Assembly: GCA_040766135.1 (NCBI GenBank)
Contig: JAXGRA010000005.1
Location: forward strand, 62,001-126,000
Reading direction: 5' to 3'
Length of the DNA: 64,000 bases
Source: JAGVSV01 sp040766135
Lineage (GTDB): Bacteria; Bacillota; Clostridia; Christensenellales; Aristaeellaceae
Shown here: piece after piece, positions 41,020 through 51,043 of the stretch
Layout: each line of letters opens with the position of its first letter
Numbering within the stretch: the stretch's first letter is position 1
The notes under the pieces: generated by a model
The model's input: the letters and a program-made list of their open reading frames with translations, nothing else
Told to the model about the DNA's origin: nothing
Database searches by the model: none
Made by a program: the position numbers and the translations under genes

Positions 41020-42912
41020 TTGCAGAAGTCCCGCGGGCTATTGGGATATGTGATTATGATTGCCGCGTTTCTGCTGCTCGCTTATTTTATTTCGGACAGC
41101 ATGGCCATCCCGCCCAACCGCATTACTTATCCGGAACTATTGGACAAAATTGCCCGTGACGAGGTGGATCGCGTATCCATCCGCGGCAACTATCTGGTGG
41201 GGCGCAATAAGCCCAGCGTGACCGCCATCAGCGATTATCCGGCCCGGTTCGATTTTGAAACCACCATCGGCCCAGATTTTTATTCCACCGTGCTGACCAT
41301 GTATGCCAACCAGCACAAGGTGCCGGTGGAAAATGTAAGCCTGAAGGACTTAAAGTTCAAGGTAGATTATCTGCCGCCGCTGACCACGCCGTGGTATCTG
41401 GAAATTCTGCCTTTCCTGCTGCCCATGCTGCTGGTGATGCTGTTTTGGTACTTCCTCATGCGCCAGCAAAGCGGCGGTAGCGGCAAGGTGCTAAACTTTG
41501 GCAAAAGCCGCGCCAACCTGGCCGATCCGGCCAAGAACAAAATCACCTTTGAGGATGTTGCCGGCGCTGAGGAAGAAAAGGAAGAGCTGCGTGAGATTGT
41601 AGACTTCCTTAAAAACCCTAAGCACTATCTGGAGTTAGGCGCGCGCATTCCCAAGGGCGTGCTGCTGGTGGGCCCCCCTGGCACGGGCAAAACGCTGCTG
41701 GCCAAGGCCGTGGCGGGCGAAGCCAAGGTGCCGTTCTTCTCCATCAGCGGTTCTGATTTTGTAGAGATGTTCGTCGGCGTGGGCGCCAGCCGTGTGCGCG
41801 ACCTGTTTGAGCAGGCCAAGCGCGCCGCGCCCAGCATTGTGTTTATCGATGAAATTGACGCCGTGGGTCGCCATCGTGGGGCGGGCCTGGGCGGCGGCCA
41901 TGACGAGCGGGAGCAGACGCTTAACCAGCTGCTGGTCGAAATGGACGGCTTTACCACCAACGAGGGCGTTATTGTGATGGCCGCCACCAACCGCCGCGAC
42001 ATCCTGGACCCGGCGCTGCTGCGCCCCGGCCGGTTTGACCGGCAGGTCACGGTCAATTTCCCGGATATCAACGGGCGCGTGGCTATTCTCAAGGTCCATT
42101 CGCGCGGCAAGCCGCTGGACAGCACGGTGGATTTTGAGAACATTGCCAAGCGCACGCCGTTTTCCACCGGCGCTGATCTTGAAAACATCATGAACGAAGG
42201 CGCCATTCTGGCTGCGCGCAACAAGCAGAAAACCATCACCCAGCAAAACCTGATCGAGGCTGTCGAGCGCGTGCAGATGGGCCCCGAAAAAAAGAGCCGC
42301 AAGGTGCTGGAGGAGGACAAGCGCGTCATTGCTTATCATGAAGCAGGACATGCTGTGGTAGGGCACTACTTGCCGTTATGCAACGAGGTGCACACCGTGA
42401 CCATCGTGCCGCGCGGCAATGCCGGCGGGTTTACGCTGTCGCTACCTGAAAAGGAATACGATATGCAAAGCCGCGCGCGCCTGCTGCAGCAGGTATCCTG
42501 CCTATTGGGTGGACATGCCGCCATTCTGTTGATAGAAGACGATGTATACACCGGCGCGCAGTCCGACCTGCAGCGCACCACAGATATTGTGCGCCAGATG
42601 ATTACCCGTCTGGGCATGAGCGATAACCTGGGCACCATTTACCTGGGCAATGACCAGGAAATATTTGTGGGCATGGAGTTTGGCCAGACCCGCGAATATA
42701 GTGAGGAAGTGGCTGCCAAAATTGACCGCGAAGTATCGGCCACGCTGGATCAGTGCTATGAGGTGGCGCTTAATACCCTGCGCGAGCACATGGGCAAGCT
42801 GCACACCCTGGCCGCGGCCCTGATTGAAAAAGAGACCATCGGCCGTGAGGATTTCCTGGCGCTGATGGAGCAGGAGGACGAGCCTATCCCCGCATTGGGC
42901 ACCATCGACTAA
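41020..42912 (+). CDS. ftsH: ATP-dependent zinc metalloprotease FtsH
   Basis: 630 residues. Two membrane helices (about 8-25 and 125-145) flank a small extracytoplasmic domain. The AAA module has Walker A GPPGTGKT (218-225), Walker B IVFIDEIDAVGRHRG, the pore motif FVGVGASRVRDLF and the SRH. The M41 protease has HEAGH (440-444). It degrades unfolded and regulatory membrane proteins. TTG start with AAGGAGG nine bases upstream. The C-terminus is short and acidic (ends PALGTID). Confidence 0.96.
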   Translation: MQKSRGLLGYVIMIAAFLLLAYFISDSMAIPPNRITYPELLDKIARDEVDRVSIRGNYLVGRNKPSVTAISDYPARFDFETTIGPDFYSTVLTMYANQHKVPVENVSLKDLKFKVDYLPPLTTPWYLEILPFLLPMLLVMLFWYFLMRQQSGGSGKVLNFGKSRANLADPAKNKITFEDVAGAEEEKEELREIVDFLKNPKHYLELGARIPKGVLLVGPPGTGKTLLAKAVAGEAKVPFFSISGSDFVEMFVGVGASRVRDLFEQAKRAAPSIVFIDEIDAVGRHRGAGLGGGHDEREQTLNQLLVEMDGFTTNEGVIVMAATNRRDILDPALLRPGRFDRQVTVNFPDINGRVAILKVHSRGKPLDSTVDFENIAKRTPFSTGADLENIMNEGAILAARNKQKTITQQNLIEAVERVQMGPEKKSRKVLEEDKRVIAYHEAGHAVVGHYLPLCNEVHTVTIVPRGNAGGFTLSLPEKEYDMQSRARLLQQVSCLLGGHAAILLIEDDVYTGAQSDLQRTTDIVRQMITRLGMSDNLGTIYLGNDQEIFVGMEFGQTREYSEEVAAKIDREVSATLDQCYEVALNTLREHMGKLHTLAAALIEKETIGREDFLALMEQEDEPIPALGTID

Positions 42913-42914
42913 GC

Positions 42915-43793
42915 ATGCAACAAGTTTTCCATGCGGGCGGGCGGCGCCCGTGGCGGCCCGACCTGCATCTGCATACCACCGCATCTGATGGCGTATTGAG
43001 CGCGCAGGAACTTATCCTGCGCGCCCATGCGCATAGATTGAACATCATTGCGGTAACCGACCATGATACCCTGCTGGGGCTGGAGGACGCTGCGCAGGCA
43101 GCACAAGATCAGGGCATCATATTCATCCCTGGTGTAGAGGTAAGCACCGCCGGCAGCGATGAGGTGCATGTGCTAGCTTACTTTGTCCATAAAAATATGG
43201 CGCGCCTGGACGCGCTGCTAAGCAGTTTCCGTCAGGACAAGGATGAGCGGTGCCTGAAATGCTTAGAACGGTTAAATGAACTGGGCATGCCGCTTACGCT
43301 GGATGATTTGCAGATACCCCAGGGGGTGGCGGGCGGCCGCCCGCTCATTGCCCGCGCCATGGTGCGCAAGGGATACGCAGCCTCTGTGCCTGATGCGTTT
43401 GAACATTTTTTAGCCGCAGGTCGGCCGGCCTACATCGACCGCAAACGTGTGGACACTGGCGAGGTCATCGCTATGTTGTGTGCCGAGGGGGCTGTTCCTG
43501 TGCTGGCGCATCCCGGCCTGCTGCCTTATCAGGGCGAGGAGCTTCGAGAAAAGCTGGATTACTGGGTTTCGTGCGGGTTGATGGGCATTGAAGCCTATCA
43601 TCCGGAGCATGATACGGACACCTGCTTATACTGGGAACGATTTGCACGCTCCAATGGGCTGCTGGTGACCGGCGGCAGCGACTTTCATGACGGAAGCCCC
43701 CCACACGGTGAAATGGGGCACGTACTGCCCCTGTGGAGCACCGCAGACCAGGATGTACACGATTTGCTGCAAAAAGGAGGGATGGCTGTATGA
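42915..43793 (+). CDS. PHP-domain phosphoesterase (RNase AM/YciV-like)
   Basis: 292 residues. PHP metal motifs: DLHLHTTASDG (16-26), VTDHDT, PGVEVS, VLAHPGLL and GGSDFHDG. This set matches the YciV/RNase AM class, which acts on 3',5'-bisnucleotides or as a 5'-3' exonuclease on short RNAs. Only two bases separate it from the ftsH stop, and its stop overlaps the VanW gene (ATGA), so all three are co-translated. Confidence 0.88.
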   Translation: MQQVFHAGGRRPWRPDLHLHTTASDGVLSAQELILRAHAHRLNIIAVTDHDTLLGLEDAAQAAQDQGIIFIPGVEVSTAGSDEVHVLAYFVHKNMARLDALLSSFRQDKDERCLKCLERLNELGMPLTLDDLQIPQGVAGGRPLIARAMVRKGYAASVPDAFEHFLAAGRPAYIDRKRVDTGEVIAMLCAEGAVPVLAHPGLLPYQGEELREKLDYWVSCGLMGIEAYHPEHDTDTCLYWERFARSNGLLVTGGSDFHDGSPPHGEMGHVLPLWSTADQDVHDLLQKGGMAV

Positions 43794-45304
43794 ACCGCGC
43801 ACCGGTGCGCAACAAAGCGCCCCATCAGCATCCTCCGCGCGCCCATGGACGGGGAGGCCGTGGTATACGCTGGTTCATCCTGTTGGTGCTGCTGGCTGTG
43901 GCAGCCGCCCTTCTATGGTACGGCGTGAAGGAATTGCGTCAACGCCGCGTAGCCGAGGAAATTGCACCCTTTGAAACAGTCTTTGCGCCCAACATCACCA
44001 TCAACGGCACATCCATTTCAGGCATGACGCCGCAGCAGGCGCTGGACACACTGACGCAGCAGATGAACGCGCAGTTGAACTCCTGGAGCCTGAACCTTAC
44101 CTATCGCGGCCACCGTTTTACCACGCTGACCTACCCGCTGCTGGGCATGACGTTCTCGCCGGAGCAGCTGTATCCTTATCTGAATGAAGCGTGGCAGTTG
44201 ACGCATGTGGGCGATGTGTTTGCGCGCAAGCAAGCGCTGGAAGCGCGTGCCGAAAACCCCTATAACGCCAACACACAGGCTGGCACGGCCAGTGCAGACA
44301 TGGTGGATGCGTATCTTGCGTCCATTGCGCCCTATATCAATCGCCCGCCGCAGGATGCTGTGCTGCTGGGCTTTAACCCGGACTCCGTTAATGCACCGTT
44401 TTCTTTCCAGCAGGAGCAGGTGGGCCTGACGCTGGACATACAGGCCGCGCGCGAGGATATCCTGGCGCTGGCGGCCTCCGGACAATCCGGTGACTATGAA
44501 TTGCAGCCTGCGCCCGTCCCCCCCAATGTGACGGTAAGCGATTTAAACAAGCAAGTTGCGCTGCGCGCCACGGCGCAGACCTCCATCAGCACCCGTTCCA
44601 CCGAAAACCGCAACAACAACATCCGCGTGGCGTTCTCGCGCTTTAACGGCATGGTACTTAAAAATGGTCAGGAGTTCAGCTTCAACCGCATTGTGGGCCC
44701 GCGCGATTATAAAAGCGGCTTTTTCGATGCGGACGAAATAGCGTACGGTGAATATGTCACGGGTGTGGGTGGCGGCGTGTGCCAGGCCAGCAGCACGCTG
44801 TATCAGGCTGCGCTGATGGCGGGCATGACCATTACCGACCGCACCGCGCACTCCGATCCGGTCAACTACACGGATAAAGGCCTGGACGCCACGGTGTTTT
44901 ACAGCCGTGATCGTAAGATTGATTTCAAATTTCGCAACAAAACCGGTGGGGATGTCTATATTGCGGCGCATGTTACTCAGGCCGGCAATAATGCAAAAAA
45001 ACTGATGTGCACCATCCGAATCTATGGCCCCTCGCTGGGCGATCAGGTCACCTACCGCCTGCGTACCGAAATCCTGGAAACGCTGCAATATGTAGGCGAA
45101 CCCATTTACCGTCAGGACAAGAATCATGAGTATGTGACCTATGTAGACGAGACCAAGAAAATCAACGATGCCAAGGAAGGCTACGTGGTAGCCACGTATC
45201 TGCAAAAATTCGAGGGGGCTACCATGGTAGAGGAACATCGCGTCACCACCGATACTTATGCTGCCAAGGCCCCTGAATACTGGCGCGGAACGATGAGAAG
45301 ATAG
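43790..45304 (+). CDS. VanW family protein with peptidoglycan-binding-like domain
   Basis: 504 residues. Basic cytoplasmic start, a single transmembrane helix (about 27-47), a PG_binding_4-like extracellular region (about 60-270) and a C-terminal VanW domain with NNNIRVAFSRFNGMVLKNG and GVGGGVCQASSTLYQAAL. VanW proteins accompany vancomycin resistance loci in enterococci but are common in Clostridia without resistance; the biochemical function is unknown, probably wall-related. Start at 43790 overlaps the PHP stop; GGAGG lies before it. Confidence 0.88.
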   Translation: MNRAPVRNKAPHQHPPRAHGRGGRGIRWFILLVLLAVAAALLWYGVKELRQRRVAEEIAPFETVFAPNITINGTSISGMTPQQALDTLTQQMNAQLNSWSLNLTYRGHRFTTLTYPLLGMTFSPEQLYPYLNEAWQLTHVGDVFARKQALEARAENPYNANTQAGTASADMVDAYLASIAPYINRPPQDAVLLGFNPDSVNAPFSFQQEQVGLTLDIQAAREDILALAASGQSGDYELQPAPVPPNVTVSDLNKQVALRATAQTSISTRSTENRNNNIRVAFSRFNGMVLKNGQEFSFNRIVGPRDYKSGFFDADEIAYGEYVTGVGGGVCQASSTLYQAALMAGMTITDRTAHSDPVNYTDKGLDATVFYSRDRKIDFKFRNKTGGDVYIAAHVTQAGNNAKKLMCTIRIYGPSLGDQVTYRLRTEILETLQYVGEPIYRQDKNHEYVTYVDETKKINDAKEGYVVATYLQKFEGATMVEEHRVTTDTYAAKAPEYWRGTMRR

Positions 45305-45340
45305 AAGTTGCTAACAAAGCATGATGAGGAGGTATTATCA

Positions 45341-46441
45341 ATGAAGAGATCCCTGCGCGTGGGCGTGATCGGCTATGCTCATTCCCATATTGATTACCAT
45401 GTTAATTCATTTCTGAAGTTGGGTGACCAGGTTACCTGGGTGGCCAGTGCGGACAATGCGCCCTTGATTCAGCCCATCAGCGAGGTGCGCGGCACGCGCA
45501 TCGGCTGGCGGCGCGAGATTGAGGCCAAGGTGCCCTTTGGCCGCATCTATGAGGATTGGCGCGCCATGCTGGACAACGAACAGTTTGATGTGATGTTAGT
45601 GTGCGCAGACAACGCCATGCACGGCGAGGTATGCGAAGCCATACTGCGCCGCGGTATCCATGTCATTACTGAAAAGCCCATGGCGGACACCCTGCAGCAG
45701 GCCCTGCGCATGGTGCGTGCGGCCAGGGAGGGCAATGCCCACCTCGTTGTCAACTGGCCCAGCACCTGGTGGCCGGAGGTGCGCCATGCATATACATTGA
45801 TTCAACAGGGTGAAATCGGACATCTGTTCAAGGTGACCCACCGTAACACCGATTCGCTGGGGCCCTTGTCCTACGGGCAGCAGATGACCGATATCGAGCG
45901 CGGGTACGAATGGTGGTACCATGAGAAGGCCGGCGGCGGCGCGATGCTGGATTATTGCTGCTATGGCGCGTGCCTGTCGCGGTGGTTCTTTGGCGCAAAG
46001 GCGGATGCGGCCTGGGGCATTAAGGCGCGGTTCGATGGCTTCTTTGGCGATGCCGAGGATTACGCCACCATTACGGCGCGCTATCCCAGCGGCATTGCCA
46101 TCGTGGAAGGTTCCTGGACGACGGTGAACACCGGCATTCCCAGCGGGCCCATCTTCTATGGTACAAAAGGCACATTGGTCATTGAAAAAGACCGCAGCCT
46201 GCGTACCTATGCAACCCGGCACAAACAGGATGCGGATAAAATTCATGAAGTGCCGCCGCTGCCCGAAGGGCGCCAGGATATTGCCCAGGAATTTTTGCAT
46301 TATTTAGCCACGGGCGAGCTGCACCCCACGCTGGACCTTCCCGTCAACATTGACGCCATGGCTATGCTGGATGCGGGCATCCGCTCCGCCGTCTCCGGCA
46401 AGATGGAACAAGTAAACGACAAATATTGGTGTATTGGATGA
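45341..46441 (+). CDS. Gfo/Idh/MocA family oxidoreductase
   Basis: 366 residues. N-terminal Rossmann domain (RVGVIGYAHSHIDYHVNSF), the conserved EKP motif in VITEKPMADTLQQAL and a C-terminal substrate domain with EKAGGGAMLDYCCYGACLSRWF. Family members oxidise or isomerise sugars or sugar acids with bound NAD(P). Start at ATG 45341 with GGAGGT upstream. Likely the last gene of the ftsH operon; terminator after. Confidence 0.9.
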   Translation: MKRSLRVGVIGYAHSHIDYHVNSFLKLGDQVTWVASADNAPLIQPISEVRGTRIGWRREIEAKVPFGRIYEDWRAMLDNEQFDVMLVCADNAMHGEVCEAILRRGIHVITEKPMADTLQQALRMVRAAREGNAHLVVNWPSTWWPEVRHAYTLIQQGEIGHLFKVTHRNTDSLGPLSYGQQMTDIERGYEWWYHEKAGGGAMLDYCCYGACLSRWFFGAKADAAWGIKARFDGFFGDAEDYATITARYPSGIAIVEGSWTTVNTGIPSGPIFYGTKGTLVIEKDRSLRTYATRHKQDADKIHEVPPLPEGRQDIAQEFLHYLATGELHPTLDLPVNIDAMAMLDAGIRSAVSGKMEQVNDKYWCIG

Positions 46442-46455
46442 CCCATATGTACACG

Positions 46456-46479
46456 GCCCGCCGGGATAAATCGGCGGGC
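46456..46479 (+). terminator. Terminator after the Gfo/Idh gene
   Basis: GCCCGCCG (46456-46463), loop GGATAAAT, CGGCGGGC (46472-46479), followed by TGATTTC. Confidence 0.75.
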
Positions 46480-46514
46480 TGATTTCTATTCAAACAACAT
46501 TTTTATACAAGGTA

Positions 46515-46543
46515 TTCCATTTTCATGCAGTAAGTGCTATAAT
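46515..46543 (+). promoter_or_regulatory. Probable promoter for nadK-argR-recN
   Basis: TTCCAT (46515-46520, weak), 17-bp spacer, perfect TATAAT (46538-46543), 23 bp before the nadK ATG. Confidence 0.5.
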
Positions 46544-46566
46544 GCGCTCAGACACGGAGGCATAGC

Positions 46567-47424
46567 ATGAGTAAAGGCCCCACTTTTTTCTTGTTCGCCA
46601 ATCCCTACAAACCGGACACCGTAGCCACTTCCGCAGTGCTGGCGCGTTTGCTGTTCAAGCGAGGCGCGCGCATACTGATGGATGCTTGGCTGCATGAACG
46701 CGTACAGGTTGGCGAGCCGTGCGGGTTGGATCAACTGCCTCAGACCACCACGGCCGTGGTGTCCTTAGGCGGGGACGGCACGCTGCTGCGCACCATATCA
46801 CATGCGGCGGCCAGAGGCATCCCGGTGCTGGGCATTCACATGGGGCATGTGGGCTTTTTGCTGGAGGTCACCCCCGATGATCTGGAGCAGACGGCAGAAC
46901 GGCTGATGACGGGGGACTACCACACAGAGGAGCGCATGATGCTGTGCTGCCGCGTCAACGACGAAGAGGACATGCTGGTCATGAACGACGTGGCTTTAAC
47001 CCGCGGCCAAAGCCCCAGCAGCATCGAGGTCAAAGCATATGCAGATGGCGAGACGATTTTTTTTAGCCGCGGTGACGGGCTGCTGGTAGCAACGCCCACA
47101 GGCACCACAGGCTATGCGTTGTCGGCTGGTGGCCCGGTGGTGTATCCGCTGATGTCCTGCTTGGTGCTGGTGTCCATATGCTCGCATATATTAACCCAGC
47201 GCCCCATCGTGATGCCTGAGGACAAAAATGTGTTGCTTACTGCGCATGCGCACCCTGAACAGCCCTGTCAGATTATCATGGATGGGCAGGTTGTCCTCAA
47301 TCGGACGGGCGAGGTGCGCGTTCAAATCCGCAAAGCGGATGTCAAGGCACGCTTTATTCGCTTTAGCGAACAGCAATTTTTAACACGCCTGCGGCAAAAG
47401 CAGGCTGAATGGAACGAAATATAA
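46567..47424 (+). CDS. nadK: NAD kinase
   Basis: 285 residues. SLGGDGTLLRTI is the family's diacylglycerol-kinase-like GGDG motif, GIHMGHVGFL and the central LVATPTGTTGYALSAGGPVVYP are specific to NadK. It phosphorylates NAD to NADP. GGAGG precedes the ATG; argR follows by 9 bp. The nadK-argR-recN order is conserved in Firmicutes. Confidence 0.95.
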   Translation: MSKGPTFFLFANPYKPDTVATSAVLARLLFKRGARILMDAWLHERVQVGEPCGLDQLPQTTTAVVSLGGDGTLLRTISHAAARGIPVLGIHMGHVGFLLEVTPDDLEQTAERLMTGDYHTEERMMLCCRVNDEEDMLVMNDVALTRGQSPSSIEVKAYADGETIFFSRGDGLLVATPTGTTGYALSAGGPVVYPLMSCLVLVSICSHILTQRPIVMPEDKNVLLTAHAHPEQPCQIIMDGQVVLNRTGEVRVQIRKADVKARFIRFSEQQFLTRLRQKQAEWNEI

Positions 47425-47433
47425 GGAGGAACC

Positions 47434-47883
47434 ATGAAAAGCTCACGACAGACCGCCATCCTAAGCCTGGTGGAACAGCAGGACATCAAAACACAGGAGG
47501 AGCTGGCCGAAAAACTGCGCGAGCGGGGTATCAGTGTCACCCAGGCTACCGTATCGCGCGATATTAAGGAGCTGAGGCTGCTCAAGGTAATGTCTGAAGG
47601 CGGCGGCTATAAGTATGCCACCGCAGACCGTGCCGAGCATGGCATATCCGAGCGTTTTGTGCGCATGTTTGTGGACTCGGTCATATCCATCAACTATTCG
47701 GGCAATATCGTGGTCATCCGCACGCTGGCAGGCAGCGCCAATGTGGCTGGCGAAGCCATCGACAACATGCGCTGGTCCGAGATTCTGGGCACGCTGTCGG
47801 GCGACAACACCATCTTTGTGGTGACCCGCACGCCGGAGGATGCGCCCAACGTTGTGGAGCGTTTCCGCGAAATTATCCGCTAA
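47434..47883 (+). CDS. argR: Arginine repressor ArgR/AhrC
   Basis: 149 residues. N-terminal winged helix with ISVTQATVSRDIKELRLLKV and the C-terminal oligomerisation/arginine domain ending TLSGDNTIFVVTRTPEDAP. It represses arginine synthesis and activates catabolism; no ARG box gene is close by. AGGAGGAACC precedes the ATG. Confidence 0.95.
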   Translation: MKSSRQTAILSLVEQQDIKTQEELAEKLRERGISVTQATVSRDIKELRLLKVMSEGGGYKYATADRAEHGISERFVRMFVDSVISINYSGNIVVIRTLAGSANVAGEAIDNMRWSEILGTLSGDNTIFVVTRTPEDAPNVVERFREIIR

Positions 47884-47899
47884 GGGCTAATTAAAGCGG

Positions 47900-49627
47900 A
47901 TGCTCAAACAAATCCTGATACGCAACTTCGTGCTGGTGGACGAGGTTGTGCTTGTGCTGGATCCGGGGCTGAACGTGCTAACCGGTGAAACCGGTGCCGG
48001 CAAATCCATCGTAGTGGATGCGGTGGGCTTTTTGCTGGGTGGTCGGGCTGACCGGGACCTTATCCGCACGGGCTATGACAAGGCCTATGTGGAGGGTATT
48101 TTTGACGTACGCACGTTGCCGCAGGTGGAGGAGTTGCTGGCGCAGTACGAGCTGGAGCCCGATGAAATGGGCGAGCTGATGCTGTCCCGCGAGTTATCTG
48201 CAAGCGGGCGCAGCACCTGCCGCATCATGGGCGTGGCCGTGCCTCTGGGTGCCTTAAAGCAGGTGGCGGAGCATTTGATGGACATCCACGGCCAGCATGA
48301 TCACCAGCGATTGCTCAATGAAAGCACACATTTGGAATATTTAGACACCTTTGGGTCGGCGCAGCATGCGCAGGCCTTGTTAAAGCTAAAGGATACATAT
48401 ACTCAATATGCAGAGGCCGACCGCGCTTTTCAGACGCTGCACGCGCGCAGCGTGGAGCGCGCCGAGCGCATGGCGCTGCTGACCCTGCAGCAGCAGGAGC
48501 TGGCCGCAGCCAAGCTGGTGCCCGGCGAAGAGGAGGAGTTGACCCGCGCACGCGACCTGCTGCGCAATGCAGACAAGGTGCGCTCGGCGCTGGAGACGGC
48601 CTATAATCACCTGTATGGTGCGGACCGTGCGCGGGAAACGGCGCTGTATTTGGTGCGCGCGGCTGCTGATGCGCTGGCTCCCATTGCCGCCCTGGGCGAG
48701 GAATATGCACAGCTAAAAGAGCGCCTGGACAGCGCCTACTACGAAATTGAGGATACGGCGCTGACCGCACGCTCCCTGCTGGATGGGGTAGAAGCGGGCG
48801 GCCGCACGCTGGAGCAAACCGAGGAACGCCTGGATTTGCTGCGCCGTCTGGGCCGCAAGTACGGGGCCACGGTGGACGATATGCTGTCTGCTCTCAAGCG
48901 TATTGAGGAAGAGCTGGAGCAGTTTGCCACCATGGATGATACCCTGACGGTGCTGGAGGATAAGCGCACCCAGGCGCTGGCGCGGTACCGGGCCGAGGCG
49001 GACAAGGTCAGCCGCAGCCGCGCGCAAATGGCCCTTGCGCTGGGTGAGCGCATCGAGCAGCAGCTGGCGGAACTGAACATGAAGGGCACCAAAATACGCG
49101 TGATGGTCAACCGCGAAGAGGGGCGCATCGCGCACGATGGCTTTGACAGCGTGCAGATTTGGATGGCCCCCAATGCAGGGGAGCCGCCGCGCGCGCTGGC
49201 GCGCATTGCGTCCGGCGGCGAACTGTCGCGTGTGATGCTGGCGCTCAAATCCATCTCGGCTGAAAAAAGCGAAATCCCGGCCATGGTGTTTGACGAAATT
49301 GATACCGGTATCAGCGGCCACACCGCGCAGGCCGTGGCTGAAAAACTGTGGGATACCGCGCGCTACCGGCAAGTACTCTGCGTTACGCATTTGCAACAGA
49401 TTGCCTGCATGGCCTCCCGGCATTTTTTGGTGGAAAAGGGAGAGAAAAACGGGCGCACCACCGGGCGTGTGCACATATTGGAGAACGCCGCGCGCGAGCA
49501 GGAGATTGCCCGCATGTTGGGCGGCGTGCGCGAGGGCCGCGACAGCAGCCTGCAGCACGCGCAGGCCATGCTGCAAGATGCCCTGGCCTATCGCAAACGC
49601 AACGGCGGGCGCGGGCAAGCGTATTGA
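47900..49627 (+). CDS. recN: DNA repair protein RecN
   Basis: 575 residues. SMC-like ATPase: GETGAGKSIVVDAVGFLLGG Walker A at the N-terminus, long coiled-coil arms (about 150-390), ASGGELSRVMLALKS signature and MVFDEIDTGISGHTAQAVAEKL Walker B. Acts early at double-strand breaks. Conserved after argR. In spore formers spoIVB and spo0A often follow; here a upp gene does. Confidence 0.95.
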   Translation: MLKQILIRNFVLVDEVVLVLDPGLNVLTGETGAGKSIVVDAVGFLLGGRADRDLIRTGYDKAYVEGIFDVRTLPQVEELLAQYELEPDEMGELMLSRELSASGRSTCRIMGVAVPLGALKQVAEHLMDIHGQHDHQRLLNESTHLEYLDTFGSAQHAQALLKLKDTYTQYAEADRAFQTLHARSVERAERMALLTLQQQELAAAKLVPGEEEELTRARDLLRNADKVRSALETAYNHLYGADRARETALYLVRAAADALAPIAALGEEYAQLKERLDSAYYEIEDTALTARSLLDGVEAGGRTLEQTEERLDLLRRLGRKYGATVDDMLSALKRIEEELEQFATMDDTLTVLEDKRTQALARYRAEADKVSRSRAQMALALGERIEQQLAELNMKGTKIRVMVNREEGRIAHDGFDSVQIWMAPNAGEPPRALARIASGGELSRVMLALKSISAEKSEIPAMVFDEIDTGISGHTAQAVAEKLWDTARYRQVLCVTHLQQIACMASRHFLVEKGEKNGRTTGRVHILENAAREQEIARMLGGVREGRDSSLQHAQAMLQDALAYRKRNGGRGQAY

Positions 49628-49631
49628 TCAT

Positions 49632-49660
49632 TTGCAGCAGCCTGAATGCTGGTGTATACT
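49632..49660 (+). promoter_or_regulatory. Sigma-A promoter for upp
   Basis: TTGCAG (49632-49637), 17-bp spacer, TATACT (49655-49660), 45 bp before the upp ATG. Confidence 0.75.
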
Positions 49661-49704
49661 AACCGGCATAGAAATCCAATCCAAAGTGAAGGAGAGGCAA
49701 TGGC

Positions 49705-50337
49705 ATGACCGAGAAAGTCCATATCCTTAACCACCCGTTGATTCAGCATAAGCTGAGCATTATGCGCGACAAGAACACCGGTACCAAGGAGTTTCGAGAG
49801 CTTCTGGATGAGATTTCCATGCTGATGGTATATGAAGTCACGCGTGATCTGCCCACCGAGGAGGTGGAGGTGGAAACACCCATCACCAAGATGCACACCC
49901 GCATGCTGTCCGGCATGCCCATTGGCGTGGTGCCCATTCTGCGCGCAGGCCTGGGCATGGTGGACGGCATCATGCAGTTGATTCCCAACGCCAAGGTAGG
50001 CCACATCGGTTTGTACCGCGATCCGGACACCTTGCAGCCGGTGGAATATTATTGCAAACTGCCCGCTGATTCCGAGCATCGCCTGTTGGTGGTGCTGGAT
50101 CCCATGCTGGCCACCGGCGGCAGCGCTTCGGCTGCAATTACCTTTATCAAACAGCGCGGCAGCACCAATATCAAACTGGTCAACCTGATTGCTGCACCCG
50201 AGGGTATTGAGCGCGTCCAGCAGGATCACCCGGATGTAGATATCTATGTCGCAGCGCTGGACGAAAAGTTGAACGACCATGGCTATATCATCCCCGGCTT
50301 GGGAGATGCGGGGGATCGCCTGTACGGCACCAAATAA
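49705..50337 (+). CDS. upp: Uracil phosphoribosyltransferase
   Basis: 210 residues. VHILNHPLIQHKLSIMRDKN at the N-terminus, GVVPILRAGLGMVDG, and the PRPP loop VVLDPMLATGGSASAAI are diagnostic. It salvages uracil to UMP. GGAGAGG precedes the ATG. Monocistronic with terminator. Confidence 0.96.
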   Translation: MTEKVHILNHPLIQHKLSIMRDKNTGTKEFRELLDEISMLMVYEVTRDLPTEEVEVETPITKMHTRMLSGMPIGVVPILRAGLGMVDGIMQLIPNAKVGHIGLYRDPDTLQPVEYYCKLPADSEHRLLVVLDPMLATGGSASAAITFIKQRGSTNIKLVNLIAAPEGIERVQQDHPDVDIYVAALDEKLNDHGYIIPGLGDAGDRLYGTK

Positions 50338-50355
50338 CCCCAACTTCAATCATTT

Positions 50356-50377
50356 GCCGCCTGCGGGCGGTTTTTTT
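50356..50377 (+). terminator. Terminator of upp
   Basis: CCGCC (50357-50361), loop TGCG, GGCGG (50366-50370), then TTTTTTT. Confidence 0.85.
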
Positions 50378-50479
50378 GTTGCCAAAATAAATCGAAAAGG
50401 CTTCCGATTATTACGAAAGTGTGATAATATATGTACGAAGAATAACGAACTGACGTAAAATTGTCGAAAGGTGCGAAGT

Positions 50480-51043
50480 ATGCAGGTCAAGGCAGGGGAC
50501 TGGCGACGGATATGGATAGGCAGTGGAAACAGCATGTTCCTGTCCGGTGCGGAACGCGCAGCCATTACATGGGCACGGCTGGATGATTATCAGGCGGTGC
50601 TGGATGTGGCTTGTGATACCGGCCGCGTGCTGCAGCACATCCAGCAGGTACGCCCGCATGTGCGCGCCTGCGGCATTACCGGGGATGTCAGGGCTGCGCG
50701 CCTGCTGCGCGAGCATAACGCGGCAGAGGTGATCTGCGCGGAATGCCATGATATTCCCTGGCACAATAATTCTTTCCATTTGGTTATCGCACCGCATCGT
50801 ATGCTGGAGGGCCCACAGGCTGCCGAAAACATGTCCGAGATGTATCGGGTGCTATCGCCTGGCGGCCACTTGGTGGTGGTGCTGCCGTTTAAAACCATGC
50901 TAGCCTTGCGCCTTGGGCGCAGCCGTGCGCATGCTCTATGGGGCCTGACAGAAGCTGGTTTTTCTGATGTTTCTTGGCGATATGCCAGCTTGACGCACGC
51001 CTGCGCCATTGCACACAAGCAAGACAATGTGCAAAGTGGCTGA
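50480..51043 (+). CDS. Class I SAM-dependent methyltransferase (Methyltransf_11-like)
   Basis: 187 residues. Motif I AVLDVACDTGRVLQHI, an acidic-loop equivalent and post-motif MYRVLSPGGHLVVVLPF fit class I methyltransferases of the UbiE/Methyltransf_11 type; short at the C-terminus. ATG 50480 was preferred to GTG 50471 because AAAGG is well spaced from it. Overlaps the SpoIID-like gene by 17 bp, so they are probably co-transcribed. The substrate is unknown. Confidence 0.82.
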   Translation: MQVKAGDWRRIWIGSGNSMFLSGAERAAITWARLDDYQAVLDVACDTGRVLQHIQQVRPHVRACGITGDVRAARLLREHNAAEVICAECHDIPWHNNSFHLVIAPHRMLEGPQAAENMSEMYRVLSPGGHLVVVLPFKTMLALRLGRSRAHALWGLTEAGFSDVSWRYASLTHACAIAHKQDNVQSG